Below are positions 33,939-47,600 of a DNA stretch of 64,000 nucleotides, in pieces. Origin of the DNA: Anthonomus grandis grandis. Lineage: Eukaryota; Arthropoda; Insecta; Coleoptera; Curculionidae. The DNA lies in assembly GCF_022605725.1 (NCBI RefSeq), contig NC_065562.1:3658001-3722000 (forward strand), in the 5' to 3' direction. Numbering within the stretch: position 1 is the stretch's first letter; each line of letters starts with the position of its first letter. The translations under genes were made by a program, and so were the position numbers. The notes beneath the pieces are model-generated. The model was given only the letters and a program-made list of their open reading frames with translations. It made no database searches and had not been told where the DNA came from.

Positions 33939-36900
33939 CTGAAACAAATTATAATAATAAAATTAAATGGTGTTTTGTTTTATATTGTAGCAAAATAGAA
34001 AATGTATTCCATAAGAAAGATGAGGTTTTAAGTTTTGCCGCCAAGATATATACACTTATTTATTTTTTATAATGATACACATATCCTAGAGACGTTTACA
34101 GTTTTAAGTATACAGTACATGTCTGTAACTTGGAATAAGTTCACTAAATCGTAACGTAAATTGTAACAATTTTAACTAGAAATACATAGGGCAAAAAGAA
34201 GATTAATTGATATCAGATTTAGATAACATGTAGCTCATATGAAATATGGAAGAGTTGAAAAGACAAGTTTGGCTAAACATAATTTTAATACTAGCCACTT
34301 TTTAGAAATAGTCTATTTAAAATCATTAAGATCACTTAATAATAATCGAAAATTCGAAAACGAGATGCATACGAAAGTTTAGCAATATGCAAAAATCAAA
34401 AAACCATTCTTCATAAAGATAAAGTTCCAATCCCTTATAGTCTATTGTAAGTTTGGTTAGTTTTTAAACTTTATTCTGCCAGGCTTCATTGGATATTTCG
34501 CTCTATTAGCTATTACATCTTTAATATATAAGGCCACCTGTACGTAGTTTTAATTTATTTTTAGTAATTTTTAGTTTAGTTTTAATATCTTCTTTCGAAG
34601 CTGCTAACATCGTAAAATTGTAAAATAGATAAAAATATTTTTGAACCTACCTGCCAATTCAGATCTTTAAAACTTATATATAATGTGTTAATCTGGCAAC
34701 TGCTTCTGGTGTCTTGTTCGTATCCTAGAAAAAAAAATTAATAAGAGTAAGGACTTTGTAAAAAAAAAACAGAGAAACAAGTAATATAAAGAAAGTTAAA
34801 AAAACTTTTTTTTCTACGGCTGCTATATAAAATGTTAAAAACGCACCCCAAAGTCAGATTTTGGGACATGCTGGGCTTACAGGAAATGAAACGTCTGACA
34901 AGCTAGCCAAAAAAGGAACAGAGTTCAACCTATAGAAAGGACCAGAACCAGCATTAGGCATTGCCTACAATACGGCAAAACACACACTCTCAAACCTGGC
35001 GCACAACAAAGCAAAACAAGGAAGGTAACAGATACGAAGGAAGATAACAGATCTCATAAGGGAACTCAACAGGAAGCACCTAAAAGCCCTAATGGGAATG
35101 TATACCGACCCCTGCAAACGGCGTCACCACATGAATAGAATTGGTTTAACGGAAGTCGCCGAATGCAGACTATGCATGGAGGAAGACAAGACTGCCGAGC
35201 ACATCTTATGCCCGGCACTAGAGAGAATCGGGCAGGCCAGGCCATCTTCGACAATACCTTACCTAAGACGGAAGATATTAAGAATGCTTCTCTCAGTCAA
35301 ATTATCGAACTCTTAAAGAGGGCGGACTTAATTGGGGAAGTATAAACACCTAGGAATCAGCCACAATAGACCTAGGGTCGCACTGGAGGAACACAAGGTG
35401 TCCCACTCACAACAAATAAACACAGTTTTCGGTAGAGGGCACTCGTTGCGTTAGTTTTTACTTTTTTAGAACCCCTAACTTTTTTTCAGCACCTTATATC
35501 GGTTTAAAATTTTTAAAAACATAATTTTAAAGTCGCTAGGAGCAACCATTTTCGACATAATCACCATTTTTTAAAAAAATGTTTAAAATAATATTTATTT
35601 CCTACTTTATTTAAATCGCATTTTTGGCAGTTGGCGTTGAAGAAGGTGCGTTTACTAGGCGCGGCGTATTTAACTTTAGAAATGCTCATATGTGAGTTAC
35701 TGAAAATCTCAATTCAGTTGTCAGTCATCATTTCCAGCATGAATTTAAACATTTGGTATCATTGGAAACCATATAATAGGCCATCATGAACTACCACCTA
35801 CTTTGAACGGAGCCTTGTACTTAAATTTCTTACGAAATGAACTTGGAGATCTTTTAGAAGATATACCAATAAATGTTAGGCAAAACATGTATATTATGCA
35901 AGATAGGGCGCGCCAGCGCATTTTCCTCGACAGGTACGTAATTACCTTGACGAACAATATCCCGAACGTTGGATTGGCCGTGGAGGACCTTTGCTTTGGC
36001 CTGTGCGTAGTCCATACTAAAACCCCATGGACTTCTGTATTTGGAGATATTTGAAATCAACTGTTTATGATAGTTCTATAAATAATCTAAATGTAAAAAT
36101 GTAAAAAACTATTCTAATTTTACATAAATATCAATCATCTTATATAGTGACTTTAATAAGCTATAAATTTTTTATGTAATATTAAAAAAGAAAATTAATT
36201 TGTTACTTTTCAAACCAATATACGGAGCTGCAAAAAAGTTAGGTATTTTAAAAAAGTAAAAACTAACGCAACGAGCGCTTTCTACCGAAAATCCACAAAC
36301 AGGAAATTTTATTTTTCTTTTTAAAAGACTCGTATATCCTAAATTACATGTCAGTATGTCATGTTTAGGACCTAATCAAATAATACTTTAACACCCTGTA
36401 TTTCAGTTACTTTTAAAGTTAGGATAAGGTGTTCTATGTCCCATTACTTTCGGTACACCCTGTATGACACAAGGTTTATTAGTCAGGTTAGGAATGCCAA
36501 CGCCAAATCGTGAAGTTAATGACGCATTAATTCAAAAATTGGAACGGGAACATGAATATTCAGGAACCCACTTTTATTGGCAACATCAAAAACTCTAACC
36601 TACCTCGCGTTGCCTGTCGTTTAATTATTTCCAAGGTAAAAACTGACTAAGCAATTAAAACTGAATCAAATGTCACAAAGCGCGTCCTTTTTAAAGTCCC
36701 ATGGAACAATTTAGAAATGTTTACAATTTTCTTCATTGTTTTTGCCGAAAGAGACCAATAATTTCAAGAGAATACTGGCGGTGAAAGCAAGCAACTATAT
36801 AAATTCTAGGAAGTGGCGTACATACAGGGATTTACAGTAATATAACCTAAATAACATGGGGCCTTCAAATAAGAGAAACTACTTAAAAACTAGATACTAA

Positions 36901-39900
36901 CTGAAAATATTAAGCTAAACGTAAGTAGAACACTAAGTAAACCCTACTAATTAACTTTTAACTACAAAATACAAATAAAATAGTACAAAAACTAGAATAA
37001 CTTACATATTTACATTTTCATAATAATATCACCAGGAATTAAGTTTAGTAGTTTAAACTAAATAAATGAATTTACCACTATTAAATCAACAGAAGGAAGT
37101 TTATGGTACTTTAATGAAGACAATTGATGATGTACATTTCCTGGATATCCCTTGTGGAACTGGTAAAACATTCCTCACGTCATTACTCTTAGCCACCGTT
37201 CATGCGAGATTCAACATTGCGCTTGCAGTTGCTTCTTCTAGAATACCAACATGTAATACTTCAAAAAACTCCCCAATGGCGAAAGTTTTATGACCATCAA
37301 AAATAATCATCATTAGAAGCACTTAGAACATTGAAAGATATGCGCAATGACTCGAGATGTATTGAGGAAAATTCGAAGACGAGGAAGTTCTCATTTCGAG
37401 GATTCCGATGATCCCAGCTGATATGCCGCTTGAGTTTAAAAGACTTCAATTTGCGATCCATCTTGCATTCGCCATGACCATTAACAAACCACAAGGCCAA
37501 TCATTGAAAGTTTGTGGTCTGAATCTGCAAAATCAATGTTTTTCACATGGCCTGATGATAAAAACAAATAATGTCATGTCATAAGCTGCTTAACTGAAGA
37601 GAGCAACCTATTAAAGAAATACTTGATTAATAAAAAAAATTAACGTAATATAAATAAAAAATCTGCTTATTTATTATCTCTAAGGCGGAACGAAGTTCGC
37701 AGGGTAAGCTAATAAGTAATAAAAGCACACTGTTTAGGATGTGAAATTAATTGTCTCTAGGTAGCGACTACAGATTAAATAAAGCAAGAGTTCGAATTAA
37801 CACAAAACTAGAAAAATCAAAACTCATCAACACTAAAGGTTAACATCTAAATCTCACTCTCCAAAACATTTCCGATTACCAGCTTAACAAGACAGGAGGC
37901 TATCTAAAACGCAAAACACAGAACAAGTGTCACTGGATGACCTGAAACAACACATCACATACCAGATTATAAACAGTACCAGGAAAACTACAGTAAACAA
38001 TTAATATGGGCTGATAAAGGAATGTATAGCATGAAATTCCAACATGAAAGAATAGACCCAAAGACAGAAATAAAATTTACCACCTCGGATTTAAAGATCA
38101 ACCTTGTATCAATAATAAAATCATTTTCACAAGTTCATAAAAGATAGACCAACGAAATTCGAGCCATAGCCGGTGAAATCTGGATGAAGAAGGCACAAAA
38201 CGGGTACGATTAGAAAAATTCGAAGGAGGGCTATATCCTGCGTGGATGGATAACGGCTGATGATAATTTGTTCACTACTATTCCATATTGTTTATTCAAA
38301 GAAACTAAAGGCAGGTAGTTATCTCATTCTAATTTATATAGTGCATCAGTACAAAGAAAAAAGAAAATCTAGGCATAATTAATTAAGAATTCTAAGAGAG
38401 GTATTTACAGAACCATCCTACACCTAAGACTGCTCGGCTCGACAAAAGAAACATAAAATTTATTTGCATTACTCTAATATTTTAACAATTAACGTCAATA
38501 CATTTTACAAGGTTACTAAAATTTATAACTTTACAAGACAAGCATAACTTGACGTGAAGATAAGCACATTTTGTATAGTATTATGTAGGTAATGATGGTT
38601 GGGATATTTCCTTCTTTAAAGAATCTGCGTCACGATTTTCTATATAGAAGCGTAAACGTGGAACGAATAATGCTTTTTTGACAAATAACTACTTTCTCAA
38701 TATAGTAGCAATTTTCCAAAGACAAACCATAAGAAAGAATATAATGAATAGCAATGTATTAAAAAGTTTTTAAGGTGAAATAATTGACCTAATCTAGATG
38801 CTGCAAAATAGTCAAATTATTTGCAGATAATCTGTTACACACCGCCTCAGGCTGGTCATCCCGAGACAAATGACTATGAATAATAATTACCAAAAAAAAT
38901 TAGATCAAGCCTCAAAATAACATTCCGTCAGAGTATATTTCTATCCTGGACCATCATGACCGGAGTAACCTTCAATTTGGTCTTTAGAGTATTAAGTTAA
39001 ACAAAGGCCATATTTCTGACATTATTATTGAGCTGGCCAATGTGTTAGGAGTCTTATATTCTTGATCTGCTGACAAAAGAAGGCCATTATTTAAACCAGC
39101 AGAAAACCACTTGGGGTGTTCTAGACCTGCAGTTGGAACCTCTATTTAATCAGAAAGTGTAATTTGAATCTTTTAAGTTAACAGCCTGGTTCCTACCAAA
39201 AGGTTATGTTCTAAGCTATTCTAATGCTGAGCTTAATGAGACATTTTATTTAAAATCACGGTTTGGTGTTAAGGACTTTTTATAGATAGATAGATGTAAA
39301 ATTTACAAAAAATCCAGCAGGCTTCAATTTTAATTTAAAATTTAAAATATATCTATTGTATAGACAGACCGACTCAGAATCCATACTAGCGCCGAGACAA
39401 AGCATTAAAGGACTCCAAAATACTAGGAAAGTATTAGCGCTGGTACTTTCTTATTATTTTGAGACTTTGACAGTCAAAAACAAAAAATTCATCACTACAA
39501 GACATTTTGACAGAAACAGATCATACTAAAGGATTTTATTAGTAGGCACATGAGTTCCCTTTTAATTTAAGTACAGAGTTGACAAAGGAATCAATAAAAA
39601 AGTTTGTAGAGTTCAGATTTCCGAAAATCTGCCTGTCATTAAAGGTAATCACTTCAGATATACGTTGAATGACTACCGATTATAAAAATTGCCTGTTGCA
39701 GTTATATCGTTTTATGAGTTGCACTTTATACTATCAGGGGTTAAAATGTTTTCTAAATGTTTTACTGATTTAATTAAATTCGAGATATATATGATATAAG
39801 ATGATCATAAATGGATAAAAAATTTACATGTGCTAATCTCTAATGAAAATCTAATTAATATTGTAACAGCACTGCGGAACACACTCTTTATGTCGGGAAC

Positions 39901-42900
39901 AGACTTTTTGTTATTCTTAACCTTACTATACTTGACCTCGTGACTCAAATTAAAAAGTGACAATATTAAAAACTGATTAAAAATTACAAGAAAATGGACT
40001 CTCTTAAAAAAATCATAAAACGATTTGAAAACGCTTAGAAAATTCTACATTTTTTGTGCGGATGGAGTCAGCTAACCAGTTTAATAAGGGAACCGGGCCC
40101 TTGAACATGAAGAACTACAAAAAACTATGAAGTAATTTCCATTTTCATAATATGAAAATCCATGATTACATAGACATGTCTTAAAAAACCGTGTCTTAGG
40201 AGCAAATACGCAATCTACCAAGTATCTCTAGTTTACGCATTTAAATCTTTGTCGAACATTTATTATCTATATATGTATATAAAAGTACCTACCTTTGTGG
40301 TGTCCAAATACACTTCCAAAGTCAGATTTTTTTACTCTTGTTCTAATTTCTCGAGCTTTTCTAGGCTTAACAGATGTAGAGGCTTTCAAAAAAGCAACCA
40401 TAAAAGGGTGTGTCGCTTCGTCACCTCGAACAGTAACTAAACCAATATCTTCTGGCCTAATTTCACGGGCTAAAAATAAAATATATTGTATTGAATATAC
40501 TATTGAATATATCAATAGGAAAAATATTCGTTTCCAATATTTTTGTGCACAAAACTAAAAGTGATTTTTCTTCTAAGTAAAACTGTAATATACTAACCAT
40601 AAGAAGGTATAATTAAGGCGTCGATCGCGTATTTATCAATTATTTGCCACTCTGGGCATTCTTTATTTACCTTCCTAACTATTCCGAAAATTGGCAAAAA
40701 AAATAAAAGTTAATATTACTTCTTTTTCTTCCCTTCAAATATTTTCGAAATATTTGTATTTCGATATAGTTTTTAATAAATTAGTTTAATTGCGTAATCA
40801 GTGCGAATATACTTATTATCTAAAAGTAACGTTTCAAAGCATAATGTCTAATATGAAATAAATTTCTCTAAAACTTAACGTATCGCATTACTAGTCAATT
40901 TTAGAATATATATCATGCAAGCTGCTGTAGATTGCAACTGCAAGTGAGAGTGTCCATTCTGGGATTAGCAGGATTTTCTTATGTCTTTCCATCATAGCAA
41001 GAATATCCTTTCTAACATTATTGCGAAGAAATTTTCCTGTTTTCCACACTCCAAAGAAGTATAATTTTTCGAAATGTAATATTTTAAACCAAGAATATTA
41101 TATTTGTATGTTATTTTATTGCTATAAAAATATTTGTATACACAATCCAACTTTTCAGTGGCCATAAAAAAATTTCATACTTTCAACATTTTAATTGACA
41201 TTCTTGCTAATAAAAATATCTAAAAATATTATTTTAATGTTTCAAGAATCTATTCTATTTATTTGTATAGTATTATAACATATGGTTGTACATAAGATGC
41301 ACCTGCAAATTTAAGTAATTTTTTTTATTATTTATTGATGCTGAATAAAACTTATTAATAAACATTAGCTAGTCAAGGCACAGGTGCGATGTTTAAAAGT
41401 AAAAGTAAATATTAAAATAAGCAATAGTGTAAATTGAAAATAAATAATCTTCCTCTCTACCTTGATATTATGTTATATTAAACTGTTTTTTTTTTGTGTT
41501 ACAAAAAAACTTTGGAAAAGAGACATTATGAAGAAAAGAGCATGAGACGAAATAAAGCAAATATACCACTAATGAGTAAACATGGTTTTTGTGTTCTCGT
41601 CACAAACTTTATATTTTGTTACATTTCACTATCTATTTTAAATATTAAGAATTTATATATTTATAACATTTATATATATTAATGATAATTTAAAGCTCAT
41701 AGACACAGGCAGGTAGAAAAATCTTTAGAATTGGATTTCTCTAGAGTTTGGAGAGTTTAGGTTATGTTGCATAATGTTTTTTCTAGATCATCCAAAAATA
41801 CAAAAAAATTAAATTAGCTGAATGGCTGCTAGGCTTTAACCATTGATATCAAAGTTTTTACCAAAAAAATAATGAAACCTGAAGTAGTACAAGAAAGAAT
41901 GCGATTGGGAAATTGTACGAAATACTTAGAAGAAGCTCTGGATAAGAGAGAATTATTTTTAAAACTTATTGAGAACATAAGGGAAAAATTGAGAAAATAT
42001 ATTGTAAAAATTAATGACGAGTTTTAATGGAATGGTTTGCAGGCGGGGAAAATTGTTAAATTTATTTTTGAAAGCTGAAATTTGAGGTTACAATGAGAAA
42101 AATAATACACTAAAGAATCACCTAGAAGTTTTATGATAGATAAGGCTGGGAAAAGGAACTAATGATTTTTAAATTCCTATATAAAAAAATGCATCAAACT
42201 CAGGCGCCTTGTTAACGAATCTTTTACATATCCAAGAAGAGAGAAGTGAATATTAAGGACGAATATTATGTTAGTAGAAGTAGATATTAGGTGGACCTTA
42301 GTTTGCGTTACAGAGCCTGGAGAAAGATGAGAGAGAACAAGTATACTCGCTTCGCTACTATACTTTTATTATAAAATTTATTAATTGCATTCTAAATAAA
42401 CCCCAAACACCAAATTTCAACCCAATCGAATTAATAGCAAAAGAGTTATGGAAGTCACGTGACTTTAAAATTCAATATGTCAAAATACCGGTGAAAATGT
42501 GTTACTTGTATCCTAAATTAAACCCAAATACCAAATTTTAATCAAGTTGGACAAATACGAAGAAAGTTTTGATAGTCCGTGGCCTTAAACTCAATATTTT
42601 AAAAATTTGTAAAAAATGTACTCAAAATAAACTCAAAATACCAAATTTCAACCCAATCGGTCGAATAGCAAAAAAGTTATGATGCTCTCACGTGACCCTA
42701 AAATCTATAATTTTAAAAATTAAATTATTATATCGTCAAAAAATCTGAAATCCTAAAATGCATAAATTTAAATAATTTTTATCAAATTTTTCCAACATCC
42801 TAAAACTCACCCAATACCTAAATCCATATTTTACATTAAATGATCAATACGATCCACGGTGCATAAACCCCATTATTTTTAAATGAATAAAACGTGCCAA

Positions 42901-44606
42901 TTTGTTTTCGAGCCACCCGAGTTGGCCTTGTATGAAAATACGGCATTTTTCGAACACTTTGCCCAATTATCACGGCTAAAGGAAAGCGACTTGGTAAAAG
43001 ATATGCACATAATCGGATTCTCCAGAGTCTCTTGAATAATTCCATACCAATTTCAGAAAGTTCTGAGTTGTTTTAAGCATTTTATCAATGAAAACAAGAG
43101 GCAAGTCCGAGCCGATTCATTCATGTTGTCAAACGTAAAAGTCGGCATTAAAATCGCCCGTAGACGTCAAAATCGACTATTTTCAGACGATGTTTTAGGG
43201 TATAAGAAAAGATTTTTACCTTATGATTTATACAAGGAAAAATAGTATAAAGACTTAGGAACAGATTAAAATCAATTCTGGACCGATTCCAATTGGTTTT
43301 AGTAGTTAAATTTTTAGGACTTTTCATAGAAAATGGCATTTTCTTGGAAAAGGGTAATATTTAAAACCAAACGTTATTTAATGAATGATAGCCAGATAAA
43401 TTACGCGTGTTTGAAGGCAAAAATGGTCTTCGTACGTCGCATAGGTATGCCAGTATTAAGTGTCAAAGTTAAAAAAAAATGTAGAGCAAAAACTACTCTA
43501 CGTAGATGATTGTAGACTATATTAGAAAAAAGGTCTTAAAAAGTATTAAAAATGTTGAAAGTATGAAATTTCCAAGTGTTACCGCTAAAAAGTTATTAAA
43601 TAAAATGTGATTTTATATTTTCAATTTTTCGAACCTTCATGGGGAAAATTTATTATTGCTCGCCCTGTATGGTTCTTTCGGTTATATGGCGTTTCTACGA
43701 CAAAAGATGAAGCTATTTTTTCGTAAAAAGTTTTTTCCGAAATAAGTTTCGCTTGGCGGCAAATTTGAAAGAACTAAAAATGCCCGAGCTCGTTAAAATG
43801 TTTATACTTAAATCTTCTATGTCTGTTTTTTATTGATACAATTTGGATCTGAATAAATCTCTACCATCTCCATGAAATTTCTTTTAACCAGTTTAGGTTC
43901 TATATTTAAGATTTTTGTTTCTTCATAACCAAAACTATGTCCAGTGTTACTATTATGTTGGGCTAAAGCAAATGAGTTTTTTTCCAATCTACAATCACTC
44001 TTATGAGATGTTATCCTATCTTTTAAAATTCTAGATGTTTGACCAAGATAATTTTTATTACAATCATTACATGGAATACTGTAAACGACGTTTGACTTCA
44101 ACAACTTTTAATCTTTATCTTTGAGTTTAGTTGACAGTGTACCAATCGTTTTAAATTTTGAAAAATTGAAAAGTTTGTTGAGATTATCCCGCTTTAAAGT
44201 TTCATGGCATATCCACTCTATTCGGGTTTTTAAAGCTAATATTGTGTTTATTTTAATTTTTGTACTGTGGTTAGAAAAATAATTGATATATCCCCCAGAA
44301 TTTGTTGGTTTTGTATACCAATTTAGTATTATTTGGTTGTTGTCATTTCTTATGACTTTGGTGCCCAAAAAAGGTACACAATTATTATTTTCTTTTTCCA
44401 CAGTAAATTGTATAAAGGGATTATAACTATTAAAAACCCTAAGAATCTCATCAATGCCATCCTCAGGTACAGCACAGATTGTGTCATCAACAAACTTTTT
44501 TAAGAAAGGTAGTTGAAAAGAAAGTTTAGGAACATAACTCTTTAGAAAATTATCCATTACATACAGTGCTTTCATTTCAAAATGATCCATCCACCCTTAA
44601 TAACTT

Positions 44607-44657
<51 letters not shown>

Positions 44658-47600
44658 GTCAAATTAGATATACAGCAGGGGGACGTTTAATTAATTATGC
44701 ATTTACTGAAGTTTTGTCAATCACCTCCTCACCTCCAGCCAACCTCACTTTAATATGTCAAATGGGAACCCTCATCGTGTGATACATCATAGTAAGGAGC
44801 GTAAAATTCTCTATTCAACGGTACCAAAAAAAATGAAATCGGTAAATGTGTAAGCAAATAGTTAGCGAAAATGTCTAGAAATAATGAATATTTTATTGTC
44901 AAAGTATTGTCAAATAAACATGCAGTTTTAGTCATTTATCACATTTTTCTATTCAAGGATAATCAAACTTATTATATGTTTATTAAAATAATGTACATTT
45001 ACTTACATTTATCAGTAGGACGTACTGACAAATATATTCCTTTATTGGAGTCTGGAAATGCCGCCCAGGTAGCGAGACATTTAGTAACGTTTATTCCTAA
45101 CCATCCGGTAGAATCCGAAGATGTCTCAACTTCTGACATATATTCCAATTCACTTTCGCTACAAAATATTAATTAATAAATAATTTGCTTTAATGTAGAA
45201 AAAAAATTGGAATTTTTTTACACATAGCTAGCAAAATAATTAAAAAAAAAACATGCAAAAAAACAAACATTAAAGACTATGAAAAGTGCTATTATATTTG
45301 TATAAAACAGTTTATAAAGCCTTGATATGTTGATGTTTTTCAAAACTCTAGTTTGGAGGAGTAATATAATATACGGTTTCTTAGATTCCTATGGACTGGT
45401 TCTAATGACTCGCAGTGAAAATTTACCTGACCAACGGACATCCTAATAATAACATATACATATATTTAGCCTAAATATAATATGACGTATACATGTCGGG
45501 TCAAGTCAAGTCTTAGTAAATGGCGTTTATTCTACTCTATCTCTACTAATGAAGTATTTGCCTCAAATTAAACGTACATAGATAAGTCCAAGACGTGCGG
45601 CATATTGCATATCCCCTCTCAGCGATTAGCAATGCAAGTAGGGAATCGATAACCATGTATATTCTCTCCTTGACTTACAGCTTTCTTGCTCGAAAGAGCG
45701 AGATCTCTCTCTTTGTAGCTTTTACAACCCCGGGTGGGTCTTAGTCCAGTATTGGGATTCTAAAATTACGATTTGATACTTTTACTTGATATGATTCTAA
45801 ATAAAATTTTCAATTGTGAGTGTCTTGCGGATTGCCTAGTTTTTAACGATTTGTCGACAACACGCTTGGGTATATCGTATGCACCAGATGATATAGCTTC
45901 TTCCTTATTTGATACCTGCATAATGTGTCAGCATCCTTTTTAAACGTATTTGGTTCATTGATTGTTTACTAATAGTCCTACCAGGTTTTTTTTATATATT
46001 ATTAAGTATATCAAGAAGCTTTATTAAACACAACAACCAATGGATTACTTACACATATTTCTATTTTCCAAAACCTTCTGTTAATAATAGCGGCAGGGAG
46101 TTACCATTGAATGAGCAGTTTTAGTATGTCAAGATTTTATGCTACAGATTGTTACCAAAAAAGCATTGGGCAATATTTTTTATATATAAATTTGGAATTA
46201 GCAAAACTACTGCAAATCGTCGGATTCATAAAATTACTGAAATTATTGACAATTGGTCAGCAAGGTGACCGATTCATTAATTTTCCAAATATAAGAGATG
46301 AGAGATGAGTTAACATTTATGGAGAGATCCAATTTCCCTGGTGTTATAGATCCTATTGATTGCACCCATGTTACGATATTAAAAGCAAAAGTGGATGAAT
46401 ACAAGTTTTTGTGATTTTCCAAGAATTCAGTTAATATTTCTCAATGGGTAGTGGTGGTTTTTAACGATATTTTTTTATCTTAAGAAAATAATATAGACAT
46501 ATATTTAAATAAAAAAATTAACAAAATAAGTGAAAATTATTAGTGTTTATCAATAGAAAAGACAATTGACGTTTTCATCTGTCAAATATTAGGGAAAATA
46601 ATAAATATATCAAAGAGACCTAAATCAAATTGAATAAGACAAGTTTAGTCGACTATTAAAATTTAGAATCACCCTTCTCGTCACGACCAAGTCGCGATCG
46701 AATTCGAAGTGATCGTATCGAGAACGAGGCGTGATTTTAGAATCCCAGCCCAGGGCCTTGAACGCTTGGGTGATTCACGGAACACTGACAAAGCTTCTAC
46801 TCCTCGACATATAGATGACGGCAAGAGATGGAAATTATCTCCTTGAGACTACACGGACTGTCAATCATCTGGTATGCCATATGAAGTGAAGAAACGAGCT
46901 CAGAAATTAATAGATTAAACCTCAGCTCCTGAGTATATAAAAAATCTATTACATCTCAGGTCTCGACTCGTAAATAAGTAGCAATGTAGTACCCTCCGAA
47001 GGCAGGTATGACCACACAGTTCCAAAGAAAAAATTAAAATCGTTATTTATCCGTATCTGTAAACCTACATACCTTGCCTGTGGATATCATTTCTTCGTTG
47101 TGTGTTGACTGCGTCAGTTCGGTATGCTCCGCCGTTATCAGTGCATTTTGTTTTCGTTCGAGATAACAAGTCTAAACTCGATAAGGATTTTATTTGGCAC
47201 TAGTTTTTTGTAGGCGAACAGTTGTTCTTTTTTTTGTGCTAGTGGTAATATGAAGGAAAAGATAAACAAATTGGAGTGAATGTTGTTTAAGCTAAAACAA
47301 AAGCATAAACGCCAGTCACGTGACGGCAAAAAGAGCGAGAAAAAACGCCGTGACCGTAAGGGAAATGCGAGCCGGAAACGCCGTGAGCGTTTCCCAGTAA
47401 AAAGGCGTGCTCGTTTTCCCAGCCGTGAGCCTGGTGAAACTTCAAAATTCCGCCGTGCGCGTTATAACACTACGAGTGAGTCATCTGAGTCCGATCTAGA
47501 AGACAAAGAAAACCGTGCAAATTATAATGATGCGAGTGATTCTTCTGAATCCCTTTCCAGCGACACTTTAAATAAAAGTGCCCCAGTTAAAAAACGCAGA

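Larger units (their letters stand above)
40675..43810. other. gbb intron 3 sequence, mostly unassigned, with tandem repeats
   Basis: The minus strand at 41055-40905 reads an open stretch (KTGKFLRNNVRKDILAMMER, ILLIPEWTLSLAVAIYSSL) without a start or splice context that I trust. The plus strand holds a 51-codon frame at 41872-42027. Tandem repeats occupy 42391-42830. Nothing else is recognised. Confidence 0.4.
43810..44610 (-). mobile_element. Penelope-like retroelement, 3' part with GIY-YIG endonuclease
   Basis: Minus-strand reading frames 44590-44108 and 44104-43817, nearly continuous. The first has RT text with the catalytic FVDDTICAVPEDGIDEILRV, then FTVEKENNNCVPFLGTKVIR and NWYTKPTNSGGYINYFSNHS, typical Penelope RT fingers/palm end. 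The second has NVVYSIPCNDCNKNYLGQTS, RILKDRITSHKSDCR, the GIY-YIG nuclease characteristic of these elements. A single stop (TAA) separates the two. The N-terminal RT part is lost at 44610, where a run of 46 A begins. Confidence 0.9.

Noticed and set aside
40905..41060. Minus-strand open stretch (KTGKFLRNNVRKDILAMMER...) as the missing gbb prodomain exon
   Set aside because: No FDV/FNVT text, no convincing acceptor, and it does not resemble BMP prodomains.
44582..44782. Poly-Lys frame on the plus strand
   Set aside because: Product of the 46-A homopolymer.
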